Shown: positions 22,321 to 35,203, counted from the first letter of the stretch. The stretch: DNA of 64,000 nt from Periconia sp. R9002 (GCA_023627715.1 JAMAHW010000003.1:1-64000); one strand, 5' to 3'. Program-made: numbers and translations. The notes: generated from the sequence alone by a model not told the origin.

Positions 22321-23981
22321 CTAAATATGAACCTTCCTCGCGGTCTGTGCCGCGAGCTTCATGGCCTCGGGATCCCTAATTCCCGCGTTCTGGCCCAATT
22401 CCACTCTCTTCAATGTCAGCGCTGCGATGAGTGCGGCTCCAACACCGGATCCATCCTCGGCAGGGAACAGTTCGACAGGATCGCCCTTGCCCTTGCCCTT
22501 GTTCTCCGGCCAATCGAGGATCTCCTTGAGCGCTTGCGCACCACGGACCTTGAAGTGGGGGTACTTGTTGAAGACGGAGCCGTCGGCGCCGACGTGGCAG
22601 GTGGTCCAGCCCTTCTTCTTGCAGATGGCAGCGACACCGCAGGCGGAGAGACGAGCGGCGCGGGTGCCGATGAGCTCGGCCAGACGGCGGATGAGTTCAA
22701 GCTCGGGCTTTGTGCAGGTGATGGAGAGTGTGTTTTGGAACAGGTCTTGGGTTTCTGATAGATTCTCGAAGGGGTCTTCCTCAATAGCGGCCAAGAAACC
22801 GGAGTCCAGTGAATAGGCTTTCTTGAGCTTGCTCACGTCCTGGCCCTCAAATATTTGGCATTCAGCCTGCTGGTGCAAGTCGAGCAGCACAAGACGGAAG
22901 ATCTCGCCCAAGTAGAGGCCTGCAATCATCTTCTCGAAGGCCTGCTGGTCTGGGCGAGGAGATTCCTTGTCGATGATAATGTCGTACGGTGTGCGGGGGA
23001 GAACCTTGTGTTCGCTATCGAAGGCACCGTATTCGCAGTTGATGGCCATGGGCAGGTTTGGGTCCAGGTTCATGTGGGCCAGTTTGGGGATTGAGCCGCA
23101 GTTCTCCATGTACGCAGCATTGCAGCCGGTACCGAAAATGCAGCCGATTCTCATGAGCGGGTCTGTGTAGGCGGAGGCAATCATGGTTCCCGTTGTATCG
23201 TTGACCAAAGCGGTCAATTTGATCGGTACGCCCCGTTCCTTGAGCGCGGCCTCAAACGGCGGCACAACGTCCTTGCCTTCTACACCATCGATGTCAAACC
23301 CTTTGGTCCACCGTTGCAGGATACCGTGGTCAATGTATTCTTGGGTGGCTGGGTATGAGAAGGTGAAACCAAGTGGGAGCTGCTCGAGTTGCTCTGTTCC
23401 GTGGTGATACTCAATGAACTGCTGCAAGCAGTCGGCGACATATCCCCACAGCTCGTCTGCTGTGCCAGTCTTAAGCTCCTCGGGCATGCGGTATTTGGAT
23501 TGTATGATGTCGAATTCACCCTTCTCCTTGGTGAGAGTCACTTCGCAAACGCGAAGGTTGGTGCCTCCCATGTCGAGAGCCAGAAAGGTGCCTGTCTCGT
23601 TGCCATCGGGGAATTCCATGCACCATGTTGCGTTCATAGGCTGTTCCTGTCAGAGATGCCACACTATACAATAGATTAGGACTCAACTCACAATAGTTGA
23701 GTTCTCCTCGCGTAAACCTCTCTCAAGCTCAGAGATGAAGTGGTCGGTGATTTCCTTGAGCTTCTCGCCCGGTACAGTGAAAAGCTCTTCCAGCCTCTCA
23801 ATCTGAGAGGCCAAATCCTTGGGCAGATCGGTCAAGGACCCTAGAACACATGTCAACCCTCCCATCTCGAAGTATCCTGTTGTATAGAGTTTGATGCGCA
23901 GGCGGGAGTAGAGTGAGGGCACGCAGAAGGGAAGAGCGTACCCCTGCGAGAACGCGGTTTCTTTGCGCCAAGTCCAACCAT
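22321..23981 (-). CDS. Hexokinase
   Basis: Three exons, 502 aa: 23942-23981, 23692-23840 and 22321-23640, with introns of 101 and 51 nt. The first exon is only 40 nt and encodes MVGLGAKKPRSRR plus one base, a short basic N-terminus common in filamentous fungal hexokinases. The sugar kinase fold is complete: ALDMGGTNLRVCEVT (phosphate 1), FTFSYPATQ with the sugar-binding loop ending ILQRWTKGFD, catalytic Asp in LVNDTTGTMIA, FGTGCNAAY, and the adenosine loop near EDGSGVGAALIAAL. It phosphorylates glucose and fructose in the cytosol, at the entry to glycolysis. Its length and these motifs suggest the general hexokinase rather than a glucokinase or a non-catalytic regulator, though paralogues cannot be told apart by eye. 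Confidence 0.95.
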
Positions 23982-26174
23982 TGTGGCGATTCGAGGTCTG
24001 TCGTTGAGGTGGTACGGTACGGCGATTAACGACGATGGTGACGAAGGATACCGAATTCGCGGATATGCAATCGCGCTGCTGCAGGGATGGGGTTGTTCTA
24101 GGTTGAGAGATCTATCGAAAAGTACCGACTCCACGATTAGCAGGCTGGACCGGATTTTATGGGTGAGCGATGCGAAACACGCATTGGAAGCCAAGAGGTG
24201 CCATTGGTCATGGGCAAAAAAGCAAAACGGGGGATGAATCAAAGATGGTCGCCCATCAATGTACCCCACGGTTTCTGCAGTTGCTTTTTGGGCGAAAAAG
24301 TGGAGAGGCTGTGCTTACGGAGGGTGACTGTAATGCTGTGTCACGATTACCCCGCTGGCGACGGCGGAAGCAATTGATGCTGGTCTAAATGCGGGTATAG
24401 GAAGGGAGAAAATGCAAAAGGTAGTCTAGTTGTGCCTGAAGCTTCGCGAGGGTCCAACAAAAACCGGGAATATGCAATTGGTGAGGGGATAGAGGCGGAG
24501 AGGTTGAGGACTATCTGTTGGGACGAAATCTCGAGGCCAGGCCGGTCATAAACTAGCTATCTAGTTAGCTCCAAGCTACCCCAAAGAAGAGGGGCACTTT
24601 GTTTATCAACGCCATTAGCTAAGCACAGACCCTAACTGCCTATAGCTTACTTATCCTTGTACCTCCAGTTTGCCGTTTTTGGAATAGTGCCTTGTCCACT
24701 TCTACCTACAATTGATATGTATACCTACTACCAAGACTATCACTTGACGGTATTGTGAACTTTGATACACTCGGATCCATGACGATTAAGTCTTTGAAAC
24801 CAGCTCAACATTGAAATCTGTGCTCAAGTCAATGTGATCGGGCCAGGCGAGGAAGAAGGGTCTATGCCGGCCAGCGGAAAGATTGATTCTATGCAGAGAG
24901 CACTTGAGCTCGTTGATTTAGATGTGTCTCTCATATGTACCAATCTGCCAGACTGGATGAGACATGTTACATACTTGTGGCACGCACGGAGATTACCGAT
25001 ACTCATCATTGACTAACTTCTACCAGTCATACATGCCATGCAAGACATTGCAGTCTCCGCATGTCATGTTAGTAATTCACACGTGGAGGCCCGCCAGTCT
25101 GGGTCTGGATCGTCTGCAGTTGCCAGTTTCCATTGTTCGGTGAATGATCCATGTCCGATGTCGGCCGGAGATAGGTGCCTCCGCTCCGTCACCAAACAAA
25201 CAACTCCCTCACCACTCTGTACAACTTGATCGTGTATCCTATCACCCCACACAATTACTTGGAAGTAACTGACTGCTCTTTTCGGACGCGCATGCCTTCC
25301 CCGTGATGCTGTACCATACGTCTCTTTTTGCTCTCTCGCGAACCTAGCTAATCAGATACACAGTTACCAAGTTGCATCCAGTCCACCATCGTATTGGCTT
25401 TGCGTTGCTTCGACACATGGCTGAGATCAACAAAACTTTTGTCACGAGCAGAAGAACGAAGAACTACTCGTAACATACCAAATCCACTCGGTGCCAATAC
25501 CCCTGATTTTGATGTTGTGTTCTCAAATTCTAACTTCCCCATTGAAGTGATCAGTTGCGTCGCATTCGCCACGTCAATATACGACTGATTTCCAGTTGTT
25601 GTGAGGAAACAGTGCACTCAAGAAACCTCATAAGTTTGAGAATTGCCTAATTTGAGCTTTGATTTCTGCAATTCCCAGCCAGTCGTCCTAAAACATGCCT
25701 AACCACATGAAGAGGGTGACTCTTTGCAACGCCAGTCACGCGGGGGCGAACCACTGGGGTGCTCAGCAGCCCAATCAATGCTCAAATTCGGAGTGAATGC
25801 ATTGCGTAATTGGCGCGGCTCTCACTGCGTCGTTGCCTAGCTCACGATCCCCGTTTGATTTGTTTGCCTCGTTTGCCCATGGTTTTTCCGTGGCGTCTGT
25901 CTGTGCTTGACAACCACACCTACAATCACAACCACCCTTTCAAGTCACACCAGCTTGCAACGCAATAACACAAGTCTTCCTGCCGCTGGAGATCTCTCCC
26001 CAAGAGTCTCCAGCGTCAACCCTACGCTGAGGAAGATCGCAACCCCTACCCCATCTTCTGCATCAGCACTGCCAAGACCGTGTGTGGCTTCGCCAGAAGG
26101 AGAGCTACAAGAAGAAGTATCCTGCTTGTCCTCACCACCTGACAACGACAACTACCATCAACCCTCCAGGAATC
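23982..26174. other. Divergent intergenic stretch, 2.2 kb
   Basis: It holds the promoters of hexokinase (-) and of the unrecognised gene at 26175 (+). A perfect short palindrome AACTAG-CTAT-CTAGTT lies at 24551-24566, followed by more AGCTAC/TAGCTA words to about 24660. No credible ORF spans it; the longest frames lack protein-like composition. Confidence 0.5.
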
Positions 26175-27040
26175 ATGTCGGGTAACTCCTTGAACCCCCG
26201 CGACCAAGGTCGGGCCGAGAATCGTACGTCGTCTATCATATGTGCAACAATTCTATGCTAATGTGGTTTCCAGGTGACGAGCGTGGCATCCCGAGATCCG
26301 CTCCTATCGATATCCCTGGTCGCGGCCGTAATCGTGGTGCGACCGTTCCTGCGGGTCACAACGATGGCGCCCAAGGTTTGTTTAGAGACGAGTGTTTTGG
26401 TCTTCCTCAAAAGGGACATATGTTTCCACCCCACTTTGAAGAAAAGTTCAAGGAGAAGTCTAACGAAAACTTCAATGGCAATCATGACGAGAACAAGCGA
26501 GCGCAAGAACCTGGCAGGCGGGCTAGTACGAGCGACCAGGCCAACGCGTACCGAAACATTCAAGAGGCCATGGTTCAATTCGAAGGTCAGCATTACCTGC
26601 TCGTGTCGTCAGCTTCCCTTCGGAACTTGTCCCCTTTTTGGACCGGAATGCAACCAATAGCTAATCCCAAAATGTTTGAACGTATTTTGATCAGCAAGGA
26701 GATCAATCAAGTTCATACCGACCATGCGGTGGCTGCTTTCGAGAAGGTCGGCAAGCATTGCAAGCACCTTGTTGTCATCTCTCCGATCTATACATCCGAA
26801 TATGGCGAGGTGTTCAAGCGTGAGTGGGGCAACATGGGCACCTTGGTCAACGATTGGGGTGTCATCTTCAAGTGCTTCCCTAAGCTCGTGTCCGTCACAT
26901 TCAAACATCCAGAGAGTGAGCCTGGTGATCTCATGCTGGAGACGTTCAAGAACTTTCAGAGTGCCATCGTTGGTGCACAGTACCCTGCTGCGCTTAAGAT
27001 CAATGTCTCTGGTCCACCAGAGCTTGTGAACCCTCACTGA
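26175..27040 (+). CDS. Conserved-looking protein of unknown function
   Basis: Two exons, 26175-26223 and 26274-27040, 271 aa. The 50-nt intron (GTACGT...TTCCAG) joins MSGNSLNPRDQGRAEN to RDERGIPRSAP in frame. The first 100 residues are polar and disordered-looking, with a Gly/Arg patch (IPGRGRNRGATVPAG) and a Lys/Glu/Asn-rich stretch. The second half looks folded, alternating helices and strands (HYLLVSSASLRNLSPFW; KHCKHLVVISPIY; FPKLVSVTFKHPE), somewhat like a leucine-rich or F-box substrate-binding fold. I do not recognise the family. There is no signal peptide or membrane span. Confidence 0.6.
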
Positions 27041-27814
27041 TTCTGCGCCCATATACTCCTTCCATCTCCGCGCACCAAAAACTAAATGCGGAAGAAAATG
27101 GAGGAAAGCGCATTCGATGTCAGTGAGTGTTGGGTTAGGAGTTGCTACGAAGGGTTTAGGTGGGAAATCTGGATTTTTTTCCGGGCGTTTTGGGGGAAAT
27201 GGGCCAGGTCGAGGATTCCCTGTGCCGGGATCATGGGTTGCATTATCCAATGAGGCGTTGGTTTTCCTGTATCTGATGCTGAATAGCAATTCAATGGCAT
27301 CGAGTACCCAATGAAATTTTTTATGGGGGACCGAATTTCAATATAGTGCGTAACTGTAGATTCTCGTGTTGATTCGTGATGTCGATTTAAGCTTCGGCCC
27401 TAGTAAGACTACGGCGACATTTGATCAACATTTGATCAACACCATGCATGGCCGACCGCGACACAAAACTTGATCATGCCTAACCCTCATAGCCACAGTC
27501 AAACTGTTAAATAAACCCCTGTACCTTTTGCGCAAAATGCGAGTCATACCAAGATTTCGCAGTTGGTGCTCCATGTCGTAGGATGCGTTTCCCAGAGACC
27601 GGCTCCCCACACGGACCAGGATCGGACCCGGAACAAACGGAGGACACTATCACCATCGGGATCTCATCACTTGCGAAAATGGCAATAGCATATAGATGCG
27701 AGCGATTTCCTGCCAACTCTGTGTCAAAATATATTCATGGATCATATCATCTGCCGTGTTTTAGCAAATTGACACACAAACAAAACATCCATACAACAAT
27801 TGATATTCAACACC
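27041..27814. other. Intergenic stretch
   Basis: It lies between two plus-strand genes. A direct repeat CATTTGATCAACA occurs twice in tandem at about 27417-27441. Otherwise I see nothing. Confidence 0.45.
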
Positions 27815-29210
27815 ATGGCGGGACCAGGCGGGAAATTCTTCATTGAAGAGAACTTGAACATAAAAGCGAAACACCACGAGAGTTTCGAGCAGTTATGGGA
27901 AACAAAGTGGAAACAACCTGTAGGTTTGCATTGAAGGCTATCCTTGTTAGCCATCATTCATCTCGCCATTGATGTCCTAACAAACATCCACCAGGCTGAA
28001 ATGGGCGTCTACCCTTTTATGTTCAGCACTGCGGCAGACTTTGAACCCGTCGTCTCCGAGCTGGTGGCCAAGGGCTTCAAAGAGCCATACAACTGGGAGG
28101 AATACGCAAAAGTGTATTTCCCTCAAGCCGAGAGGCTCGCGGATATAGCTCGGCAGGCGCAGGCCAAAGGAGAAAAGGAGAAGGCATCGGAATACTTTCT
28201 AAGAGCAAGCGCCGTCTACCGAATAAGCCGATTCCCAGCACCGAGGAGCGAAGTGCAGAGGGAGGCATGGAGAATCGGAAAGGAATACGCCATCACGGGA
28301 CTTGGGTAACATTTCCACACACCCCAAATAAAAACCCAACATTCCTAATATCAAACTCCACAGACTCCGACCTCACCCCGTCCAAGAAGTCCAAATCCCA
28401 CACACCCACCGTCTCCCCAACGAAGGCGCCACCATCCCCGCCTACCACCTCGTCCCCTCAACCGCAACCCCCCAATCCCCCTCCCCACTCCTCATCATCT
28501 TCACCGGCCTCGACGGCTACCGCACCGAACTCGCCGTCTGGATGGAAGGCTGGCGCCAAAACAACGTCGCAACCCTCATCCTCGAAATCCCCGGAACAGG
28601 CGACTGTCCCGCCTCCCCCTCCGACCCCAAATCCCCAGACCGCCTCTACACCTCCCTCTTCGACTGGATCGCCCACCAACCCCACCTCAACCAGAAAAAA
28701 ATCGCCATCTGGGCCTTTTCCACCGGCGGCTTCTACGCCATCCGCGTCGCGCACACGCACGCGGACAGACTCGCCGGCGTCGTCGCCCTCGGTGGCGGCT
28801 GCCACTACATGTTCACCCCCAAATGGCTCTCGCACGTCAACCACCTCGAGTACCCCTTCGACCTCGCCAACACGCTCGCGCACAAGTGGGGCTACGGGTC
28901 CGACGTCGAAGCCTTCAAGCGCGAGGCCCTTTCCAAATTCTCCCTCCTCAACGATGGGACGCTCGACAGGCCCACGTGCGCGCGATTACTACTAGTGAAT
29001 GGGACGGAAGATGAGATTTTCCCGATTGATGATTATTATTTGGCGCTGCAGAGGGGGGCGCCGAAGGAGGCGAGGTTTGTGGAAGGGGTAAAGCATATGG
29101 GGGAGCCCATGAGCTTTTTTGTTATTTTGAAGTGGTTGTATGGGGTTTTTGGGATTGAGGCGGATGCTGTGAAGCAGATGCAGACGTTGCCTTTTAAGCC
29201 TAAGTATTGA
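27815..29210 (+). CDS. Alpha/beta hydrolase, FrsA/Ayg1-like (DUF1100 type)
   Basis: Three exons, 27815-27919, 27995-28305 and 28364-29210, 420 aa, with introns of 75 and 58 nt. The first half is a helical cap (EEYAKVYFPQAERLADIARQ; ASEYFLRASAVYRISRFP) and the second an alpha/beta hydrolase core. LLIIFTGLDGYRTE forms the oxyanion strand, WAFSTGGFYA the nucleophile elbow with Ser, NGTEDEIFPIDD the acid, and VKHMGEP the His. This arrangement is seen in Aspergillus Ayg1, which shortens a heptaketide in DHN-melanin synthesis, and in bacterial FrsA. No polyketide synthase or other pigment gene is visible here, so the exact reaction is open. No signal peptide. Confidence 0.85.
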
Positions 29211-29587
29211 GTCTGTCTCGTTAGCTATGTACGTAGTCACTATATCACTATTCTACAACAAACCTGTGCTGTCATTATACATCTACTATCAGCTTCTTAC
29301 CAATCTTCTCTTTCACAATGTCTTCTTTCCATACTTCTTTGACCTCTATATTCTTTCAGGTATGCCCTCTCCTCTACACGTAAGCATACACTTCACGAAC
29401 AGAACCCAAAACCTTTGATACTAGTAGCATTTATCCGCACGAAAACATCTGTATCACATCTCAGACACAAGAGTCATTGATGATCTTGTATAGCAATATG
29501 TTATGGAAGACTATATGCAAATGTTAAAAGGGGATGTGAATGCTCGAGAAAAAGTACTAATAGTGTGCGACGCTGGTGGGTAGGATT
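29211..29587. other. Convergent intergenic stretch
   Basis: This is the short AT-rich gap between the 3' ends of the hydrolase gene (+) and the helical protein gene (-). I see no gene. Confidence 0.45.
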
Positions 29588-31016
29588 CTAGACCACGGCA
29601 TTCTGCCGCCGCTGTGCTAGCTGTCGACGCGATTGGTAGTGTCTTTGCACGCGCTGTGCATACTGACGAAGGCTATGAGACATTGGTAAGTGGTCAATAT
29701 TGCCTGTGGGACCGAAGGAAGACTCACGGTTCTATAACCTTTCGCATATATCGCGCGGTATCTTGAGCATATGCTTTATCCTCGCGATACAGCCGGTCGA
29801 GCTCTATACAGTACTGGACTGCATCTTTGTACGCCAATGATTTCCTTTTGAGCTGTGAGTATAGTTCTGTGTCGGTGTATTGCTGACCGTTGCTCCGGTA
29901 GACCATTCCTTGTGCGCCACGATCAGGGTACTCTATACGCTTCATGAGGAGAAGTTCAGAAAGCACCGTTGCAAGGTACAGGTACTTGTGATGACGTATA
30001 TGCTCTTGATGAACCTGACATATTTCTGGTCGCCCGGATTGAAGCACAGAAAACGTAGTGTTTTCGTCGCAAATAGCAAGGTGGATCTTGCAGCTGCAGA
30101 GATTGGTGGTCCAGTGAGTTCGTACGAGTGGAAAGACCCAGATAGCAAGGCCAAGTGAGGTTTGTGCGCTCTGAGTCTTTATGTATCCTTGATCGTCTAT
30201 GTTATCCAGCGAAGAGGAGAAGAATCTTCGGTGCAAGCCAGCGACCTCAAGACGGGCTGCTTCTTGTGCCATGGTCATGATATCAATATCTTTGTCATCT
30301 AAGCGGCTGTACGAGAGCTTTTTCATGTGGAATGAAGGGTCTTCATCGATGCTTTCAACAATGAAGTCGATGAGTATATCTTCTTCGTTGTGGCCTGGAA
30401 GGTTGCCCCCGTTATCCGTGAGTACGATGTTCCATGATTGTGGCGAAGAGCTTTGCGCGCTGTGAACCTTGTTCATCCAGTGTGAGAAATGACTTATTTC
30501 GTCTCGATTGTTGCTGATCTTCGTCAGGGTATCGTCGTTAGGCTGGCCGTCATGTCTTTCAGAGAATTGGATAGTAGAGAATTTGGTCAGGTCGTCCATC
30601 GCTTCCTTCAACCGATTGATCCTGTTCTTAAGGGAAGCGCTTTCATAAAGACTGAAGGCGGCCTTTTTCAATATCTCAGGTTGCGATCCCTCTTGCGGCA
30701 ATTCCTCTATGAGGGAGCGACTCCTCCTCTCAATGTCGCTAAGCCGCTTTAGAACTCCTAGAAAACCTTCATCACCCCAGAAGTTGACGTAGTCGCTTTC
30801 ATCTCGTAGGGCGTCACACCAAACATCTTTCCAAGCTTTCAACTCTTTGTGCTGTGTGTTGATTTGAAAGGCATACAAGCGAAGTCGCAGCCAACACTCT
30901 TTCCATTCCCAATATTTCTCTGCTAGCTTTTCCGCGGTACTAACGAGGACGCCCAGGATTGAGGCAGTGGTAGTAAACAGGGAGATGATGGCGAGAGCAA
31001 AGCTGAAAGGCTCCAT
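29588..31016 (-). CDS. Helical protein of unknown function beside an NLR gene
   Basis: Exon 1 is 29728-31016. A GTGAGT donor and a 55-nt intron (29673-29727) join ...YMRKVIEP to LRQYAQRVQRHYQSRRQ in exon 2 (29588-29672), giving 457 aa with a basic, Gln/Arg-rich tail. Residues 1-30 are hydrophobic (FSFALAIISLFTTTASILGV), then come long amphipathic helices to about residue 150. This resembles N-termini of fungal HeLo/HeLo-like membrane-attack domains in general plan, but I cannot confirm homology. The C-terminal half has a conserved-looking block (LAIWVFPLVRTHW; HHKYLYLATVLSELL; YKDAVQYCIELDRLYR). The NLR gene lies 552 bp upstream on the same strand, suggesting a functional pair. Confidence 0.6.
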
Positions 31017-31568
31017 GGCAACCGAATGTGATCTTTCAGTGGGTTGGGAGGTTGCGGGGTAGATGGAAGGCTGAAGTTTTTATCGAACTGCAGGCGCCAC
31101 CAGCCTTCCTCTCGTGGCTGGTTGCTGCATGCGCAGCCAATCACCGTCGCAATAATGGGACGAGTAAGCGCCAAAAATGTACACAGATCTACTTGCACTG
31201 GTTGAGTGATTCGAGCTCCGAGATCTAAAAAATTTATAGTATCGCTGTTCTTCCGTATTAATAGCAAGTGGTGAAAACTTTGTAACGCAGAACAGTGGCC
31301 CTGTAAATATACTTGAGGATTTGAAGCAGTTCCAGTCTAAGGCTCGCTCTGAAAACGTGAGCACGACCCGCGATAATTTTTTTTTCTTGCAGATACAGGA
31401 CCGTACTGTGAGGCTAGCAAGCGTTTCACTGATCAAATTGTCACTGCAATACAATACAGTCGCCCCATGATGTCGTGATAATCAAGAAAGCTACGAGCGC
31501 ACGAAAACTCAAAACAGGTGTGCTCCACTACCTACAATATTCTCGGGCGTAAACGTCGCAATTGCCTT
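31017..31568. other. Gap between the NLR gene and its neighbour
   Basis: These 552 bp lie between the NLR stop codon and the start of the helical protein gene, both on the minus strand. They probably hold the promoter of the latter. No ORF is seen. Confidence 0.45.
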
Positions 31569-34136
31569 TCACTCAAGCAGACCTGTAATTCTCTTCTCTA
31601 GATTTCTTCGCTGAGGCTGTGTCCTGATGATCTCCGCGGTATCGATCAAATTATCCAATGCTTCTGCCAGATTGGCAAAGGGTGAATCGGAATCTGATGC
31701 CTCGCGTTCGGGGGCCCGTGTTTCAGCTTCGTTCGTTTCCCCCCAGTCAACCAAGGATGCAATTCTTTCCGAAAGTATATCAAGCCCTTCGACCATCAAC
31801 TCGCTATGATCTTGGTATCGAGTTCCAATGAAATCGAATATGTTGTCAAATTCTTCGTCCTCTTCTGCACCTAGCTCATCCTCCCATACCTCTAGGCGCA
31901 ACAATGCATCGTCAAGAGCAGCCGCAACCGTTGGGGGAAGTTGTGCAGATCCTGCACCATTCAGAGCAAAGGCGATGTGCGTGATTACGCTGTTATAACT
32001 CCCCTCCAAGTGCTTGCCTTGGAGTTTCAGCACTTCGGCTAAGTTATTCATGGTCTCCAGCGTGTCCGGATGATAAGCACCAAATATTTTCTTCTTAGCC
32101 ACCAGGGTCCGCCTGTGCATCGATTCCGCCACCAAGTACAGGCCCTTCTTCGACAACACGGACCCAAGCTGACTAAGACTGGTGATCGTAGCTGGATGCT
32201 CTCCTCCCAGAACATAATCTCTTGCTTTAAAAGCCTGGAAACTCATTTTCTGCGCTACGTTATAGCTTCCCGTCTGATTCGCATGCCACGCAGCCTTGAA
32301 AAGGATCGATGCCCATGCTTCGAGCGCGCTTCCGCCCTTTGGACGGTACGCTATTGCGGCTTGAGCATGCGGGAATAGCTCTTGACATAATTTCCAGTTC
32401 TCATACCATCGTATCGGGTAATTATCGTTTATAACCCTGACGTACCTTTCCTTCCAACCCTCTAGCTGGCCTTGCAGCTCAAGCCATTTTCTTGTGGAGT
32501 ACTGTACAACTCGGTTGATCTCAAGGTGGGACCCATCTACATTTGTCGAGACTAACGAAAAATCAGTCAGCGTGTTCAAGTCGTCTTCAAAGTCGTCTTC
32601 AAAGTCGAAGCGGGAATCATTGTGCTCTTGATAACGGCCATCAAGTAGCGATTTAGGAATTCCTTGCCGATCGAAAAGGCTCATGAGCGATAAAAGCTGA
32701 GTAGCCGAAGGCTTCTCGAAAAGAAGATGCTCAAAAGACATGTGCCAAGTAGAGATGATTGAGGCTGCCACCTTTCCCTCGGGAGGAAAGTCTTCAGTAG
32801 CCAATTCCAAGAACTTTGCACTCTTTAAGTCGCCTTTGCGGAGATCTCGCAGATAGCCTGATACCGTAGCTCTCTGAATGATATAAGCCGCGGCTTGGGT
32901 GATAGCAAGTGGGGAGTAGTCGAGCTCCCGGACGAGTGCCGCCGCATGGGCGTTCAGTTCTAGTTTTCCCTCAAGCTTGTTTTTGAACAAGTCCAAAGCA
33001 TATGATGGGCTCATTGGATGGACGAGAATATAACTTGGATTGCTTTCTGTCAGTTGAAATTTGAGAAAGTGACTCCGGGTGGTGATAAGGATAGTCCCAT
33101 TCCGCGATAGTGGCAGAGGTTCTGGCAAAGAAACCACGTCATTTACACTGTCGTCATTTTCATCATCTTTATCATCTTTATCGCTATCAAGTCTCTGTGT
33201 TAGAGGGTCCAAGACGCTTGGGTCATCCGCATTGTCAATAATCATCAACCAGGAATGTTTTACCTCTGTACACAGCCAGCTGTGGACTAAACTGACCAGC
33301 TTTAGAATGTCGACATCTTGCCGATCACAAAGTTTGGCTCGTTCGGCAATATTCCAATAGCCTTCTTCGAGCTTCGCTCTGTTACTTGCACAGATCCAGA
33401 AAACCGAGGTATCTGGTGATTTCTCTCGTACTCGATAGCAATACTCGACGGCAACGTGCGACTTACTTTCGAGCTTGTCAGTTATATGCCGTTAGGGGGA
33501 CCACTGTCTTTGCTGCATACCCAACGCCGCTAGGACCAGTAAGCAGTACGACAGACCCAGGCCGTTGGGTCTTCTCCTTTATTGCGGGAAGAATGCCGTG
33601 GTCTACAAAGTGAGGGTCCCGCCGCAGAGGAACATTGAAAAACGAGGCATGATGGGGTAGAGTCTGGTCTATGGAACATGGACTGTTAGAATATAGATAA
33701 CATGTGTCAAGAATGGGAGGATTATACCCGTTAACGGCCGTATTGAGGCAGCGGTGTGGGATGTCAGGATGGGAATATATCTTCGTATTACCGCGAACCT
33801 CTTCTCTATGTTTGAGCGATAGCGAAGATCCACAGTTTTTATTCCAACCGAGTAGTCGCTCAGTGTGAGAAACGCTTCTCTAATTACATCGTCTAGGTCC
33901 ACTGTTGACTCTTGAATAGCCATGAGTATCTCCCTTTTAGATTCATCTCGGATGAATCCAGAATCGAGCATCACTTTCGCCTGTCGGAGCGCATCTAACA
34001 GTTGGGGCAGCTCTCTCTGAACTTCACGGAAGGCTGGTGGAAGGTCTTTGGAGTGTTCTTCGAGCCGTTTCAGGATCCGAGATCCGCGGTCCACGATGAC
34101 TTCCAACGCAGCTAGCTCCGGCCTCAACGTTTCCAT
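31569..34136 (-). CDS. NLR/STAND protein: SesA-like domain, NB-ARC, TPR
   Basis: Three exons, 33728-34136, 33521-33668 and 31569-33465, 817 aa. Both introns (59 and 55 nt) were placed by frame; the second splits the P-loop codon and restores GPSGVGKS (about residues 181-188). Residues 1-136 resemble the SesA/NACHT_N death-fold-like domain (LPPAFREVQRELPQLLDALR). Then come Walker B (WLMIIDNADD, near 260), the sensor ILITTRS (near 311) and the GLPL-like SPLAITQAAAYI (near 370), so the NB-ARC looks intact. TPR repeats occupy about 583-690 (HPATITSLSQLGSVLSKKGL; HPDTLETMNNLAEVLKLQGK). The last 120 residues are acidic and helical. Fungal NLRs sense non-self and trigger cell death or incompatibility. 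Only two or three TPRs are evident, a low number. Confidence 0.85.
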
Positions 34137-35203
34137 TCTATCGCGATAATTCTTGTAGCACGGGGCTAGCCTCTGTTGTGAAAAAGAGATGTATTATGTG
34201 AAAAAGGTGGTGTCAAGGGCATGCACAGCATTGTGTAGCGTTCTTCAAGCGGGGCGGCCGAGAAGGCTGTGGAAGCTGATATATCGGTCTTGGCACTGCA
34301 CTGCGAAGTGGGGGAGTATACGACACTGAGTATAGCGAGATAAGCAAAACAGGGAGAAAAATTGCGGTACGAACTAGTATTGTTAGTTCTGCCTGTGTCG
34401 ACACTGGAAATAATTTTATCTTTTGCGATGATGAGATTATTATTTTAGATGTCTGCTTCATAGTTAGATGGATGTATACAGGCGTTACTCGGGAATCTAC
34501 AACAACAGTCCAATGGGTGACTCGCAACCAATCAACTTGTACCCTCGACGCCACGAAGGCTTCACAACTAGTGTATTTCTAAGCTAAGCAATCTCAAGTG
34601 CTACAGGTTGCGGTTTGGCATCACACGCGCCTGGAAGTAGTAATAGCGAAATCATAGGCTGGTCTTAAATCTGATGATAAGAGGGCTGCACTGGTTACCT
34701 GAGCCATGACGTGGATCCACCGCAGGTGGCTGAGTAGTCGGGTCTATGGAGGTGCTGGAAAGCTATGAGTTGGTGGATGACTCCGTCAATTTTAACATGT
34801 GATGTCGGAGTGGACAGTAGGTAGTTACTCGAGAGGTCAAAAGGCTGAGGTGAGTGGATGGGATTAGGCGGCATAGTCTTCAGCAAGCTGTGAGCATGTA
34901 CACGGAATTTGATTATGGAAATGGGCTTTGCGTGCCGCCGTAACAAGATGAGCACATACATATTATAGAAAGAGGATTTAAAATCTTGGAAAAAATTTCA
35001 TCAAATATACACTAAAACGTAGCCAAACAATTATGTCGAAAGATACTCGGTAAAATTCATATTTTATCTTTTCATTCAGACGTCTCCCAGGGCGGACGAT
35101 TATCTAGAGTATTACAATTTCCTCTACAGGTACTGCTCGCTTGCACATGTTCTCCTGCAATCAAGCTTCATTCTTTCTCATTACCAGTTGCCAGGCCCCA
35201 CAT
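34137..35203. other. Intergenic stretch upstream of the NLR gene
   Basis: About 1.07 kb, AT-rich around 34960-35080. It holds the NLR promoter and the 3' flank of the first F-box-like gene. I see no gene. Confidence 0.45.

Noticed and set aside
22327..22816. Plus-strand frames opposite hexokinase
   Set aside because: They are antisense shadows of the hexokinase exon without independent features.
24551..24566. AACTAG-CTAT-CTAGTT palindrome as a terminator or operator
   Set aside because: It is short and isolated, away from either gene end, and a match this size is expected by chance in 64 kb.
28267..28995. 242-aa plus-strand frame rich in Ser, Pro and Thr
   Set aside because: It overlaps the hydrolase gene in another frame; the hydrolase frame carries the catalytic motifs and clean splice junctions.
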